A stretch of 64,000 bases of DNA from NCBI GenBank assembly GCA_004293725.1, contig REAW01000017.1, positions 1 through 64,000 of the forward strand, read 5' to 3'. This stretch comes from Curvibacter sp. GTDB taxonomy: Bacteria; Pseudomonadota; Gammaproteobacteria; Burkholderiales; Burkholderiaceae_C. Made by a program: the position numbers and the translations under genes. The notes below the pieces were generated by a model, which was not told the DNA's origin, did not search any database, and worked only from the letters and a program-made list of their open reading frames with translations. Below, in pieces: positions 50,140 through 58,621 of this stretch; the stretch's first letter is position 1, and the number at the start of each line of letters is the position of its first letter.

Positions 50140-50276
50140 TGGACATCTTGTATTTGCTGATTCCGTTGTCTGTGGTGTTGGTCTTTCTTGTTTTGGGAGG
50201 GCTCTGGTGGGCCATCGACCGTGGGCAGTTTGAAGACATCGAGTCAGAGGGGGAGCGCATTCTGCGCGACCCCTGA
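50139..50276 (+). CDS. ccoS: cbb3 oxidase maturation protein CcoS
   Basis: A 45-residue single-pass membrane protein required to put haem and copper into cbb3 oxidase. MDILYLLIPLSVVLVFLVLG forms the helix, followed by the typical WAIDRGQFEDIESEGERIL. Its ATG overlaps the ccoI stop by one base, with GGAGG 4 bases before. Confidence 0.93.
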   Translation: MDILYLLIPLSVVLVFLVLGGLWWAIDRGQFEDIESEGERILRDP

Positions 50277-50301
50277 AAAGCTAGGGATTTTTAGTCTGGG
50301 T

Positions 50302-50315
50302 TTGACATGGGTCAA
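50302..50315 (+). promoter_or_regulatory. FNR-like box upstream of ccoN
   Basis: TTGAC-ATGG-GTCAA is a symmetric FNR-type palindrome with C/G at the fifth positions. Its centre lies 65.5 bases before the ccoN ATG. A class II start would be near 50350. Confidence 0.7.
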
Positions 50316-50373
50316 CCCGGACTGACGAAAGCGGTAAGACACTCAGTTTGCAGTAATCCAAGAAGAGGTAAAT

Positions 50374-51810
50374 ATGGCTTTTCCAAATCAACAGGCGACG
50401 GCCTACAACGACACCGTTGTGCGCCAGTTCGCCATCATGACCGTGGTATGGGGCGTGGTCGGCATGTTGGTGGGCGTGATCATCGCCGCACAACTGGCTT
50501 GGCCCGAACTCAACTTCGGCATTTCATGGCTCTCGTACGGGCGCTTGCGCCCACTCCACACCAATGCGGTAATTTTTGCGTTTGGTGGCTGCGGCTTGTT
50601 TGCCTCGGCTTATTACGTGGTGCAGCGCACCTGCCAGGTGCGGCTGTTTGGCGAGAAACTGGCGGCCTTCACTTTTTGGGGGTGGCAACTGGTCATTTTG
50701 GCTGCGGCAGTTTCATTGCCTTTGGGCTACACCTCCGGCAAAGAATATGCCGAGTTGGAGTGGCCGATTGATATTTTGATCACCTTGGTCTGGGTGTCCT
50801 TCGCCATCGTGTTCTTTGGCACAGTGGGGACGCGCAAGGTCAAACACATTTATGTCGCCAACTGGTTCTTTGGAGCCTTCATTTTGGCGGTCGCCATTCT
50901 GCACTTGGTGAACAGTGCTGCCATTCCTGCTGGCCTCATGAAGAGCTACTCTGCGTATGCGGGTGTCCAAGACGCCATGGTGCAGTGGTGGTATGGGCAC
51001 AACGCGGTTGGATTCTTTTTGACTGCAGGCTTTCTGGGCATGATGTATTACTTCATCCCCAAGCAGGCGGGTCGTCCTGTCTACAGCTACCGATTGTCCA
51101 TCGTTCACTTCTGGGCGCTGATCTTCACGTACATGTGGGCGGGTCCACACCACCTGCACTACACAGCCTTGCCTGACTGGACGCAGTCTGTTGGCATGGT
51201 GTTTTCTTTGATTTTGTTGGCACCTAGTTGGGGCGGCATGATCAACGGCATCATGACCCTGTCCGGCGCGTGGCACAAGCTGCGTGATGACCCTATCCTG
51301 CGCTTTCTTATTGTGTCTCTGTCGTTTTATGGCATGTCCACCTTCGAAGGCCCCATGATGTCCATCAAGACCGTGAATGCCCTGAGCCACTACACCGACT
51401 GGACCGTGGGCCATGTGCATTCCGGCGCCCTGGGTTGGGTTGGGTTGGTGACCATGGGTTCGATGTACTACCTGATTCCACGCCTGTTCGGTCAGAAGCA
51501 GATGTTCAGCGTCAAGGCCATTGAGGTTCACTTCTGGGTAGCCACTATCGGTATCGTGATTTACATCGCTGCAATGTGGATTGCCGGTGTGATGCAGGGC
51601 TTGATGTGGCGCGCGATCAATCCGGATGGCACGCTGACCTATACCTTTGTGGAGTCGGTGAAGGCAACCTATCCCTTCTATGTGCTGCGTCTGCTCGGCG
51701 GTGTGCTGTACCTGGGCGGCATGCTGATCATGTTGTGGAACACCTTCAAGACCGTGACTGCGGGCCGTGCCACTACGGTGACCATCCCCGCCGCCGTTGC
51801 CCACGCCTAA
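50374..51810 (+). CDS. ccoN: cbb3-type cytochrome c oxidase subunit I
   Basis: A 478-residue catalytic haem-copper oxidase subunit with about 12 membrane helices. Haem/CuB ligand His residues are visible in [19 protein letters not shown] (with the cross-linked-Tyr-type helix arrangement of C-family oxidases), [14 protein letters not shown], and the haem b/b3 pair in [12 protein letters not shown]. It reduces oxygen to water with high affinity and pumps protons. GAAGAGG lies before the ATG. First gene of ccoNOQP. Confidence 0.97.
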   Translation: MAFPNQQATAYNDTVVRQFAIMTVVWGVVGMLVGVIIAAQLAWPELNFGISWLSYGRLRPLHTNAVIFAFGGCGLFASAYYVVQRTCQVRLFGEKLAAFTFWGWQLVILAAAVSLPLGYTSGKEYAELEWPIDILITLVWVSFAIVFFGTVGTRKVKHIYVANWFFGAFILAVAILHLVNSAAIPAGLMKSYSAYAGVQDAMVQWWYGHNAVGFFLTAGFLGMMYYFIPKQAGRPVYSYRLSIVHFWALIFTYMWAGPHHLHYTALPDWTQSVGMVFSLILLAPSWGGMINGIMTLSGAWHKLRDDPILRFLIVSLSFYGMSTFEGPMMSIKTVNALSHYTDWTVGHVHSGALGWVGLVTMGSMYYLIPRLFGQKQMFSVKAIEVHFWVATIGIVIYIAAMWIAGVMQGLMWRAINPDGTLTYTFVESVKATYPFYVLRLLGGVLYLGGMLIMLWNTFKTVTAGRATTVTIPAAVAHA

Positions 51811-51823
51811 GGAGAAAAAGAAA

Positions 51824-52450
51824 ATGGCTAACGAAACCAAAACCTCTGGCTTGTCGCACGAGAAGATCGAGACCAACAACTTTTTGATGATCGTATTGAT
51901 CCTGGTGGTCTTATTGGTGGGCGGAATGGTGGAGATTGTTCCTTTGTTCTTCCAAAAGTCTACGACGGAGCCGATCAAGGGCATCCAGCCCTATACCGCG
52001 CTGCAACTGGCCGGGCGGGATGTGTACATCCGTGAAGGTTGCTACAACTGCCACTCCCAGATGATTCGCCCTTTCCGGGCCGAGACACTGCGTTACGGCC
52101 ATTACTCGGTGGCGGGTGAGTCGGTGTATGACCACCCGTTCCAATGGGGCAGCAAACGCACCGGGCCTGATCTTGCGCGTGTAGGGGGCAAGTACAGCGA
52201 CGAATGGCACCGAATCCACTTGATAAACCCGCGTGATGTGGTCCCTGAGTCCAACATGCCGGCCTATCCTTGGTTGGAAAAAACACCCGTAGCTGCTGCA
52301 GAGATGCCGGCACGAATGAAAGCCCTGCGCACCGTGGGCGTCCCGTACACCGATGAACAAATTGCCAAAGCGCCAGAAGAGGTGAAAGGCAAGACGGAGC
52401 TGGAGGCCACGATTGCCTACCTGCAGGTCCTCGGCTTGGCTCTCAAGTAA
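51824..52450 (+). CDS. ccoO: cbb3-type cytochrome c oxidase subunit II (monohaem)
   Basis: A 208-residue membrane-anchored monohaem cytochrome c. One N-terminal helix ([20 protein letters not shown]), haem motif [13 protein letters not shown], and probable Met axial ligand in [10 protein letters not shown]. The start at 51824 has AAGGAG upstream; the frame from 51797 runs through the ccoN stop region and is rejected. It passes electrons from CcoP to CcoN. 13 bases after ccoN. Confidence 0.97.
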   Translation: MANETKTSGLSHEKIETNNFLMIVLILVVLLVGGMVEIVPLFFQKSTTEPIKGIQPYTALQLAGRDVYIREGCYNCHSQMIRPFRAETLRYGHYSVAGESVYDHPFQWGSKRTGPDLARVGGKYSDEWHRIHLINPRDVVPESNMPAYPWLEKTPVAAAEMPARMKALRTVGVPYTDEQIAKAPEEVKGKTELEATIAYLQVLGLALK

Positions 52451-52467
52451 CGCCTAGAAAGAACTTC

Positions 52468-52605
52468 ATGGACATCAATAACTTGCGTTCCGCGACCACC
52501 TTGGTCAGCCTGCTGGTGTTTGTCGGCATTGTTTGGTGGGCGTGGTCCAAGCGCCGCTCGGGTGATTTTGAGCAAGCTGCCAATCTGCCTTTTGAGCAGG
52601 ACTGA
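52468..52605 (+). CDS. ccoQ: cbb3 oxidase subunit CcoQ
   Basis: A 45-residue single-pass protein that stabilises the cbb3 complex. It starts MDINNLRSATTLVSLLVFVG, continues into a Trp-rich membrane edge (IVWWAWSKRRS) and ends in an acidic FEQD tail. Size and place between ccoO and ccoP are diagnostic. Confidence 0.92.
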   Translation: MDINNLRSATTLVSLLVFVGIVWWAWSKRRSGDFEQAANLPFEQD

Positions 52606-52624
52606 ATCCGCATAAGGAAAAAAA

Positions 52625-53539
52625 ATGAGCGACTTTACAAGTAACTTCTGGTCCGTCTATGTGGCGGCCCTCACGGTGATTGGCATTGTGGCCTGTTTGC
52701 TGTTGCTGTGGTTCAGCGGCAAAGCCAAAGCCATGACTGCCAATGACAACACCACTGGCCATGTGTGGGATGGCGACCTTCGCGAAATGAACAACCCATT
52801 GCCGCGTTGGTGGGTATGGCTATTTATCATCACTATTGTGTTCGCGGGTGTCTATTTGGCGCTATACCCAGGATTGGGAAATTCCGCTGGAAAGCTTGGT
52901 TGGACCCAAGAGGGCCAATACCGAGCAGAAGTGACCAAAGGCAATCAAGAGGTGGCGCCGATTTACGCCAAGTTTGCCTCCATGAAGCCAGAGGAAGTGG
53001 CCAAGGACCCGCAAGCGCACGCTATCGGCGAACGCTTGTTCATGAACAACTGCTCTCAGTGCCACGGTTCTGATGCCCGGGGTTCCAAGGGCTTCCCTAA
53101 CTTGACGGACGCCGACTGGTTGTATGGTGGCACGCCTGAAAAAATTGCCGAAACGCTTACCTTGGGGCGGGTGGGGCAGATGCCCCCCATGGCTGCCGCC
53201 GTTGGGACTGGTGACGATGTCAAAAATGTTGCCCATTACGTTTTGAGTCTCTCGGGCAGCCCGCATGATTCGGTGCGGGCTAACTTGGGCAAGCCTAAGT
53301 TTGCGGCTTGCGCGGCTTGCCACGGCGGAGATGGCAAAGGAAACATCGCGTTAGGCGCCCCCAACTTGGCAGACGACATTTGGTTGCATGGCTATGGGGA
53401 AAACGCCATCGTTAGTATCGTCAACAACGGCAAAATGAATCAAATGCCCGCACAGGCCGACAAACTGACTGCGGCACAGATTCAGGTACTTGCAGCCTAT
53501 GTGTGGGGCATGTCCAACAACGGCGCAGTTACCAAGTAA
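52625..53539 (+). CDS. ccoP: cbb3-type cytochrome c oxidase subunit III (dihaem)
   Basis: A 304-residue membrane-anchored dihaem cytochrome c that receives electrons from soluble cytochromes. Two N-terminal helices (about 10-32 and 62-80) flank the conserved DNTTGHVWDGDLREMNNPLP. Two haem motifs, NNCSQCHGSD and AACAACHGGDG, each have a downstream Met ligand (QMPPM, QMPAQ). Last structural gene of ccoNOQP. AAGGAAAAAA precedes the ATG. Confidence 0.97.
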   Translation: MSDFTSNFWSVYVAALTVIGIVACLLLLWFSGKAKAMTANDNTTGHVWDGDLREMNNPLPRWWVWLFIITIVFAGVYLALYPGLGNSAGKLGWTQEGQYRAEVTKGNQEVAPIYAKFASMKPEEVAKDPQAHAIGERLFMNNCSQCHGSDARGSKGFPNLTDADWLYGGTPEKIAETLTLGRVGQMPPMAAAVGTGDDVKNVAHYVLSLSGSPHDSVRANLGKPKFAACAACHGGDGKGNIALGAPNLADDIWLHGYGENAIVSIVNNGKMNQMPAQADKLTAAQIQVLAAYVWGMSNNGAVTK

Positions 53540-53563
53540 GCGGCAAGCTTCTGGGCCTCAGCA

Positions 53564-55033
53564 TTGAACTCTGCCTCCGACACATCGCGCATAGTCATAC
53601 CGATTGCACTCGCTCCGGACCGCGGCCCCATAGAGCCGCCGCCCGGAGCGGATGCAGAGATGGTGGCTTTGTACGAGGCCCACAAGAAGATCTACCCGCG
53701 CAGTGTGTCCGGGTTCTTCTCCCGGTGGCGTTGGGCGCTGGTGTTCATTACACAGCTGGTTTTTTATGGCCTGCCCTGGCTGGAGTGTGGGCAGCGCCAG
53801 GCGGTACTCTTTGACTTGGAGGCCCGTCGCTTCTACATTTTTCACTTGGTTCTGTATCCGCAGGACTTTGTCTACCTCACCGGGATTTTGGTGATTTCAG
53901 CGTTGTCGCTGTTTCTCTTTACGGCGGTTGCGGGGCGGTTGTGGTGCGGTTATGCCTGTCCGCAAACGGTGTATACCGAAATTTTTCTCTGGATGGAAAA
54001 GCTGGCAGAGGGCGACCGTTCTGCCAGGATGCGCCGCGACGCAGGCCCCTGGAATTGGGACAAAACTTGGCGAAAACTTGCCAAGCAGGGGATGTGGATT
54101 GCTGTGGCGTTGTGGACCGGATTTACCTTTGTGGGTTACTTCACGCCCATCCATACGTTGAGCGCAGAGGTTCTGCAGTGGGGTCTGGGTCCATGGGAAA
54201 GCTTCTGGATCTTTTTCTACGGTTTTGCCACGTATGGCAACGCCGGCTACATGCGTGAGCAAGTGTGCAAGTACATGTGCCCCTACGCACGCTTCCAGAG
54301 CGCCATGTTCGACAAGGACACTTTGATCGTCACCTACGATCAAGAGCGTGGTGAACCCCGAGGCGCACGGTCGCGCAAGGCCAACCCATCGGCGCTGAAT
54401 CTTGGTGCTTGCGTGGATTGCAGTCTATGTGTGCAAGTCTGCCCCACCGGTATCGACATTCGCAAGGGCCTGCAATACGAATGTATTGGCTGCGGCGCAT
54501 GCGCGGATGTTTGTGACACTGTGATGGACAAAATGGGGTATGCCCGTGGCTTGGTGAAGTACTCCACCCAAAATGCAGTGAACCAACACTGGAGCCGTGC
54601 CCAGACACTTCGCCATGTGTTGCGTCCCAGAGTGTTGGCCTACACCTTTATTCTGTTGACTGTGGTAGCTGCCATGTTGGTGAGCTTGGCATTGCGTTCG
54701 CCATTCAAGGTGAACGTGGTGCGCGACCGGGGCACCTTGGCGCGCATGGTGCAGGGTGGAAAGATCGAAAACGTTTACCGCTTGCAGATCATGAATGCGA
54801 CAGAGCAAAACCAGGACTTTGAAGTGAACGCGGTTGGTGTCGCGGGTATCACCACCCAGTTGGATACGCCGGTAGTTGCGGTCGGCTCTACGCAGGCACG
54901 TTGGGTAGCCGTTCGGGTGCAGGTTCCTTTCGAGGCATTGCCTGCAGGCTCCCATCCCATTCAGTTTGAAGTGGCCAATGTGGCAAAAGACATGTTGGTT
55001 ACCGAAAAGTCAGTTTTTATCATCCCTCGTTAA
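53564..55033 (+). CDS. ccoG: CcoG, Cu(II)-reducing ferredoxin-like cbb3 assembly protein
   Basis: A 489-residue membrane iron-sulfur protein. From family knowledge CcoG reduces Cu2+ to Cu+ for cbb3 biogenesis. Cys motifs: CGYACPQTVYTEIF, CKYMCPYARFQSAMFD, and a bacterial 2x[4Fe-4S] ferredoxin pair (CVDCSLCVQVCPTG and CIGCGACADVCD). Several membrane helices come first, and a C-terminal immunoglobulin-like FixG domain follows (YRLQIMNATEQNQDFEVNAV). 24 bases after ccoP. Confidence 0.96.
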   Translation: MNSASDTSRIVIPIALAPDRGPIEPPPGADAEMVALYEAHKKIYPRSVSGFFSRWRWALVFITQLVFYGLPWLECGQRQAVLFDLEARRFYIFHLVLYPQDFVYLTGILVISALSLFLFTAVAGRLWCGYACPQTVYTEIFLWMEKLAEGDRSARMRRDAGPWNWDKTWRKLAKQGMWIAVALWTGFTFVGYFTPIHTLSAEVLQWGLGPWESFWIFFYGFATYGNAGYMREQVCKYMCPYARFQSAMFDKDTLIVTYDQERGEPRGARSRKANPSALNLGACVDCSLCVQVCPTGIDIRKGLQYECIGCGACADVCDTVMDKMGYARGLVKYSTQNAVNQHWSRAQTLRHVLRPRVLAYTFILLTVVAAMLVSLALRSPFKVNVVRDRGTLARMVQGGKIENVYRLQIMNATEQNQDFEVNAVGVAGITTQLDTPVVAVGSTQARWVAVRVQVPFEALPAGSHPIQFEVANVAKDMLVTEKSVFIIPR

Positions 55034-55041
55034 GGATTCCC

Positions 55042-55320
55042 ATGGACTATCAATCTCCTTCTTTGCAGCAGCCTTGGTGGCGTTTTGGTTATGTCTGGCT
55101 GGTACTGTCTGGCCCGGCGATTGTGGTGGTGGCGGGTTTTGTGACCTTGTACTTGGCCGTGTCCGGTGCCGACCCGGTCATCGACAAGAACTATTACCAA
55201 AAAGGCATTGAAATCAATCGCACGCTGGCAGATAAACCGGAAAGCTTGGCACCTGCGATGCAGGCGCGCAACCACGCCGCGACCGGAGTCAAGCCGCCAG
55301 TGGCGCAGTCCAAGCCCTGA
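55042..55320 (+). CDS. ccoH: FixH/CcoH-family protein (short form)
   Basis: A 92-residue single-pass membrane protein of the FixH type needed for late cbb3 assembly. The helix is VWLVLSGPAIVVVAGFVTLY. The family motif DPVIDKNYYQKGIEINRTLA follows. It lacks the periplasmic beta domain of rhizobial FixH, so it is a truncated form common in this order. It starts 8 bases after ccoG. Confidence 0.88.
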   Translation: MDYQSPSLQQPWWRFGYVWLVLSGPAIVVVAGFVTLYLAVSGADPVIDKNYYQKGIEINRTLADKPESLAPAMQARNHAATGVKPPVAQSKP

Positions 55321-55338
55321 TATCCAACGAGAGTCGCC

Positions 55339-55575
55339 ATGCGCAACGTCAAGTGGACAGCCATTTTGTGGCCCGCCTTTTTGTCAGCGTGCCTGTTGGA
55401 GGTGTTGGTGTTTGGTTTGGTAGACCCCAGCGATCTGCAATGGCTGGGCAAGCCGCTGGATTTTTCAAGCCAAGGCGTTTACACGCTGGCGTTTTTCGCT
55501 TTTTGGGCCGTTGCGCTGGTAGCGAGCGGGCTAGCCGCGCTGTTGTGCTTGAGCCCTGCCGAAGTCAACGACTAA
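55339..55575 (+). CDS. Small two-helix membrane protein of unknown function in the cco cluster
   Basis: A 78-residue protein I cannot name. Two predicted helices (WTAILWPAFLSACLLEVLVF and YTLAFFAFWAVALVASGLAA) are joined by a loop with DPSDLQWLG, followed by a short acidic tail (SPAEVND). It is 18 bases after fixH with a GAGAG ribosome-binding site, so it is cotranscribed with the cbb3 assembly genes and may help assembly. Its stop directly abuts the stop of the convergent fnr gene. Confidence 0.75.
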   Translation: MRNVKWTAILWPAFLSACLLEVLVFGLVDPSDLQWLGKPLDFSSQGVYTLAFFAFWAVALVASGLAALLCLSPAEVND

Positions 55576-56370
55576 TCAATTGCAGACTTTGGGGTTGACG
55601 ATGTCTTTGAGCGCTTCGGTATTCAGGATGCGTACATGGCGCTGTTTGACTTCCACAATGCCATCTTCGACAAATTTGGAGAAGGTACGGCTCACGGTTT
55701 CAAGCTTCAGGCCCAAATAACTGCCGATTTCTTCCCGTGTCATGCGCAATACCAGCTCGGATTGGGAAAAGCCGCGCGCGTGCAGGCGCTGCACCAAGTT
55801 CAGCAGAAATGCGGCCAGGCGCTCTTCGGCGCGCATGCTGCCCAAGAGCAGCATGACGCCGTTTTCCCGTACGATTTCGCGGCTCATGATTTTGTGCACA
55901 TGGCGCTGCAGTGCATTCACCTCGCGCGAAAGTTCTTCAACGCGGTCGAACGGCATCACGCAAACCTCGGCATCCTCCAGCGCCACGGCATCGCAGGTGT
56001 GGAAGTCGTTGACGATACCGTCCAGACCAATCACTTCACCTGCCATCTGAAAACCAGTGACCTGGTCGCGCCCGTCTTCCGAGGCCACGCAGGTTTTGAA
56101 GAAGCCGGTGCGAATCGCGTACAGACTGGTAAAGCGTTCGCCATTGCGAAAGAGGGTGCTGCCGCGTTTGACCTTGCGGCGATTTGCCACCACATCGTCA
56201 ATTTTTTCCAGCTCGCTGGGGCTCAAGCCCAAGGGCATGCACAGCTCGCGCAGGTTGCAGTTGGAGCAGGCGATCTTGATGGTTTGTGAGGTCAGGGGCG
56301 TTGCAGGCGCAATGGCGATTGTGGCGTGTGCTTCGGCTGTTTTGGTGATGGGTGCGGTTGAGTCAAACAT
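55576..56370 (-). CDS. fnr: Oxygen-sensing transcriptional regulator FNR
   Basis: A CRP/FNR-family regulator. The N-terminal Cys cluster IACSNCNLRELCMPLG plus a later Cys (FFKTCVASEDGRDQV) gives the four [4Fe-4S] ligands of true FNR. The C-terminal recognition helix reads ELVLRMTREEIGSYLGLKLE, then TVSRTFSKF. The start at 56370 (264 residues, AGGGGA upstream) is preferred: a class II promoter predicted from the FNR box at 56421 starts transcription at 56386, downstream of the alternative ATG at 56409. That alternative also has AAGGAG, so the start is not settled. Divergent from hemN. Confidence 0.93.
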   Translation of the reverse strand: MFDSTAPITKTAEAHATIAIAPATPLTSQTIKIACSNCNLRELCMPLGLSPSELEKIDDVVANRRKVKRGSTLFRNGERFTSLYAIRTGFFKTCVASEDGRDQVTGFQMAGEVIGLDGIVNDFHTCDAVALEDAEVCVMPFDRVEELSREVNALQRHVHKIMSREIVRENGVMLLLGSMRAEERLAAFLLNLVQRLHARGFSQSELVLRMTREEIGSYLGLKLETVSRTFSKFVEDGIVEVKQRHVRILNTEALKDIVNPKVCN

Positions 56371-56379
56371 ATGGTTCCC

Positions 56380-56393
56380 CTGATGCAGGTCAA
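56380..56393 (-). promoter_or_regulatory. Second FNR-like box over the predicted fnr transcription start
   Basis: On the minus strand TTGAC-CTGC-ATCAG, one or two mismatches from consensus. It is centred at 56386.5, the predicted +1 of fnr, a position expected to repress. Confidence 0.55.
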
Positions 56394-56398
56394 TTATG
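56393..56398 (-). promoter_or_regulatory. Predicted -10 of fnr
   Basis: CATAAT on the minus strand puts the start at 56386. The upstream FNR box is then centred exactly at -41.5, the class II activator position. Confidence 0.55.
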
Positions 56399-56420
56399 GA
56401 CTTGGTCATCCGTCGGCTCC

Positions 56421-56434
56421 TTGACGTAAATCAA
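56421..56434. promoter_or_regulatory. FNR box between fnr and hemN
   Basis: TTGAC-GTAA-ATCAA, extended to CCTTGAC-N4-ATCAAGG. It is at -41.5 for the predicted fnr start. For hemN a class II start would be near 56469, 17 bases before its ATG, so the box may serve both directions. Confidence 0.75.
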
Positions 56435-56485
56435 GGAGTTTATTGCGGTCTTGCGTCACAGTCTGTGCGGTAGCTTGGAGTATTC

Positions 56486-57889
56486 ATGAACGCCGCTGTA
56501 GACACCCCACCACCGATCTCAGAAAACTTGTTGACCCGTTTCGACGTTTCCGGGCCGCGTTACACGTCGTACCCAACAGCGGACCGGTTTGTCGAGGCAT
56601 TTACAGCTGACGACTATGCCCAGGCTCTGGCACAACGCCGCAGCGGTGCGGCGGCCTTGGTGCTACCCCTATCACTGTATGTGCACATTCCGTTTTGCGA
56701 GTCGCTGTGTTACTACTGCGCTTGCAACAAGATTATTACCAAGCACCATGACAAAGCTGCAACCTACCTGCGTTACCTGAACCGCGAAGTGGACCTGCAC
56801 ACCGAGCGCATGGGCATGGGCCAGACGGTCAGCCAGTTGCACCTCGGTGGAGGCAGCCCCACTTTCCTGAGCGACGCAGAGTTGCGTGAGTTGATGGGCA
56901 TGTTACGACGCAACTTCACGTTTGCGCCGGGTGGAGAGTATTCCATTGAGGTGGACCCCCGAACCATTGATGCACATCGACTCGACACGTTGGCCGAGCT
57001 GGGCTTTAACCGCTTGAGCTTTGGTGTCCAGGACTTTGACCCGGCCGTTCAAAAAGCTGTGCACCGGGTGCAACCGGCGGAACAGGTATTTGCCCTGGTA
57101 GAGGCTGCCCGTGCGCGCGGCTTTGAGTCCATCAATGTCGACCTGATCTATGGCCTGCCGCAGCAAACACCGGAGTCGTTTGACCGCACATTGGCCCAGG
57201 TTAACCAGCTTCGGCCAGACCGCATTGCGCTGTACGCGTACGCCCATCTGCCTGAGCGCTTCAAGCCCCAGCGGCGCATTGCCACGGTGGAGCTGCCCAG
57301 CGCGGGTTCGAAAGTATCGATGTTGTCGCGCTCACTGGCTGCCTTTATGGGGGCCGGGTATGTGTACGTGGGCATGGACCACTTTGCCCTGCCCGAAGAC
57401 GCCCTGGCCGTTGCCAAGCGGCAAGGGCGGCTGCACCGCAACTTCCAGGGCTACAGCACCCAGCCCGACTGCGATTTGATCGCCCTCGGCGTGTCGGCCA
57501 TCGGCCGCATTGGTGCCACTTACAGCCAGAATGCCAAGACGCTGGACGAGTACTACGACTACCTGGACCAGGGCCGATTTCCCGTGGTGCGTGGCTTGGC
57601 CGTGACCCGTGATGACCTGGTGCGCCGCGCCGTCATCATGGCACTCATGTGCCAGGGGCAACTGCAGTTCGAGTCGATCAACCTCGCGTACCTGGTCGAC
57701 TTCAAAGACTACTTCGCCAGCGAATTGGCTGCATTGGCAACACTGGCAGAGCAGGGTTTGGTGACGCTGGACGAAACCGGCATTCAGGTGACTGCGCAGG
57801 GATGGTTCTTCGTGCGCGCGGTGGCCTTGGTGTTTGACAAGTACCTGCAGACCGACCGCACCCGCGCCCGGTTTTCCAAGATCATTTAG
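56486..57889 (+). CDS. hemN: Oxygen-independent coproporphyrinogen III dehydrogenase
   Basis: A 467-residue radical-SAM enzyme that oxidatively decarboxylates coproporphyrinogen III to protoporphyrinogen IX without oxygen. The cluster motif is HIPFCESLCYYCACNKIITK (CxxxCxxC plus the HemN-specific extra Cys). The SAM motif is LHLGGGSPTFL, with conserved SFGVQDFDPAVQKAVHR and INVDLIYGLPQQT. The extra Cys and N-terminal GPRYTSYPTADRF separate true HemN from HemW-like proteins. Haem supply for cbb3 oxidase under low oxygen fits its position. Confidence 0.96.
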   Translation: MNAAVDTPPPISENLLTRFDVSGPRYTSYPTADRFVEAFTADDYAQALAQRRSGAAALVLPLSLYVHIPFCESLCYYCACNKIITKHHDKAATYLRYLNREVDLHTERMGMGQTVSQLHLGGGSPTFLSDAELRELMGMLRRNFTFAPGGEYSIEVDPRTIDAHRLDTLAELGFNRLSFGVQDFDPAVQKAVHRVQPAEQVFALVEAARARGFESINVDLIYGLPQQTPESFDRTLAQVNQLRPDRIALYAYAHLPERFKPQRRIATVELPSAGSKVSMLSRSLAAFMGAGYVYVGMDHFALPEDALAVAKRQGRLHRNFQGYSTQPDCDLIALGVSAIGRIGATYSQNAKTLDEYYDYLDQGRFPVVRGLAVTRDDLVRRAVIMALMCQGQLQFESINLAYLVDFKDYFASELAALATLAEQGLVTLDETGIQVTAQGWFFVRAVALVFDKYLQTDRTRARFSKII

Positions 57890-57898
57890 CATCTTTCG

Positions 57899-58582
57899 AT
57901 GCAATCCTCTTTGGCACTCACGGCCCTGGTGATGGGCTTGGTGGGCGGGCCACACTGTGTGGCCATGTGTGGCGCTGCCTGTGCCGGCATCGGGCAGGCG
58001 GCTGGCGCACGCCAAACGTCGGCACTTCTCAGTTTTCAACTCGGCCGCATACTTGGGTATGCCCTGCTGGGTGGGCTGGCCGCGGCGTCCATGCAAGGGC
58101 TGGGCTGGCTCACGTTGCAGAGTGCTGCACTGCGGCCCGTATGGTCCATGGTGCATGTGGCGGCGCTGGTGCTGGGGCTGCTGTTGCTGTGGCAGGGGCG
58201 CCAGCCGCTGTGGCTGCAGGCTGGCGCGCGCGCCGTATGGAGCCGCACCCGCAGCTTGGGCCTGCGCTGGGGGCGCGGTGCGCCGCTTTTGCTGGGCATG
58301 TTGTGGGCCTTGTTGCCGTGTGGCTTGCTGTACTCTGCTTTGTTGGTGGCAGCGCTAGCGAGCGATGTGGCCAGTGGTGCCGGGGTGATGGCCCTGTTTG
58401 CGCTGGGTACCTCGGTCACCATGTTGCTGGGGCCTTGGCTATGGCTGCGCCTGCAAGGTGGCAAGATGGGCGATGGGCAGTGGGGTGTGCGCTTGGCCGG
58501 AGCGGCTTTGGCAGCCAGCTCTGCGTGGGCACTGTGGATGGGTTTGGTTCACAATCAAGCTCCATGGTGTATCACTCCGTGA
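57899..58582 (+). CDS. TauE/SafE-like (DsbD_2-type) membrane protein in the cbb3 cluster
   Basis: A 227-residue protein with about six membrane helices. The N-terminal motif GGPHCVAMCGAAC holds a His and several Cys that could bind a metal, and a second Cys lies in WALLPCGLLYSAL. This Cys-containing six-helix family (annotated sulfite exporter TauE/SafE or cytochrome c biogenesis region 2) often sits by ccoN clusters. A role in copper or thiol handling for oxidase assembly is inference. It is 9 bases after hemN. Confidence 0.78.
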   Translation: MQSSLALTALVMGLVGGPHCVAMCGAACAGIGQAAGARQTSALLSFQLGRILGYALLGGLAAASMQGLGWLTLQSAALRPVWSMVHVAALVLGLLLLWQGRQPLWLQAGARAVWSRTRSLGLRWGRGAPLLLGMLWALLPCGLLYSALLVAALASDVASGAGVMALFALGTSVTMLLGPWLWLRLQGGKMGDGQWGVRLAGAALAASSAWALWMGLVHNQAPWCITP

Positions 58583-58621
58583 TGATGTCCAAAAACCCGA
58601 CACGGTAAGAGGGTTCCCACA

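Noticed and set aside
50713-51984. Minus-strand open frame of 423 codons over ccoN-ccoO
   Set aside because: His/Gln-rich shadow of a membrane protein gene, with no recognisable domain.
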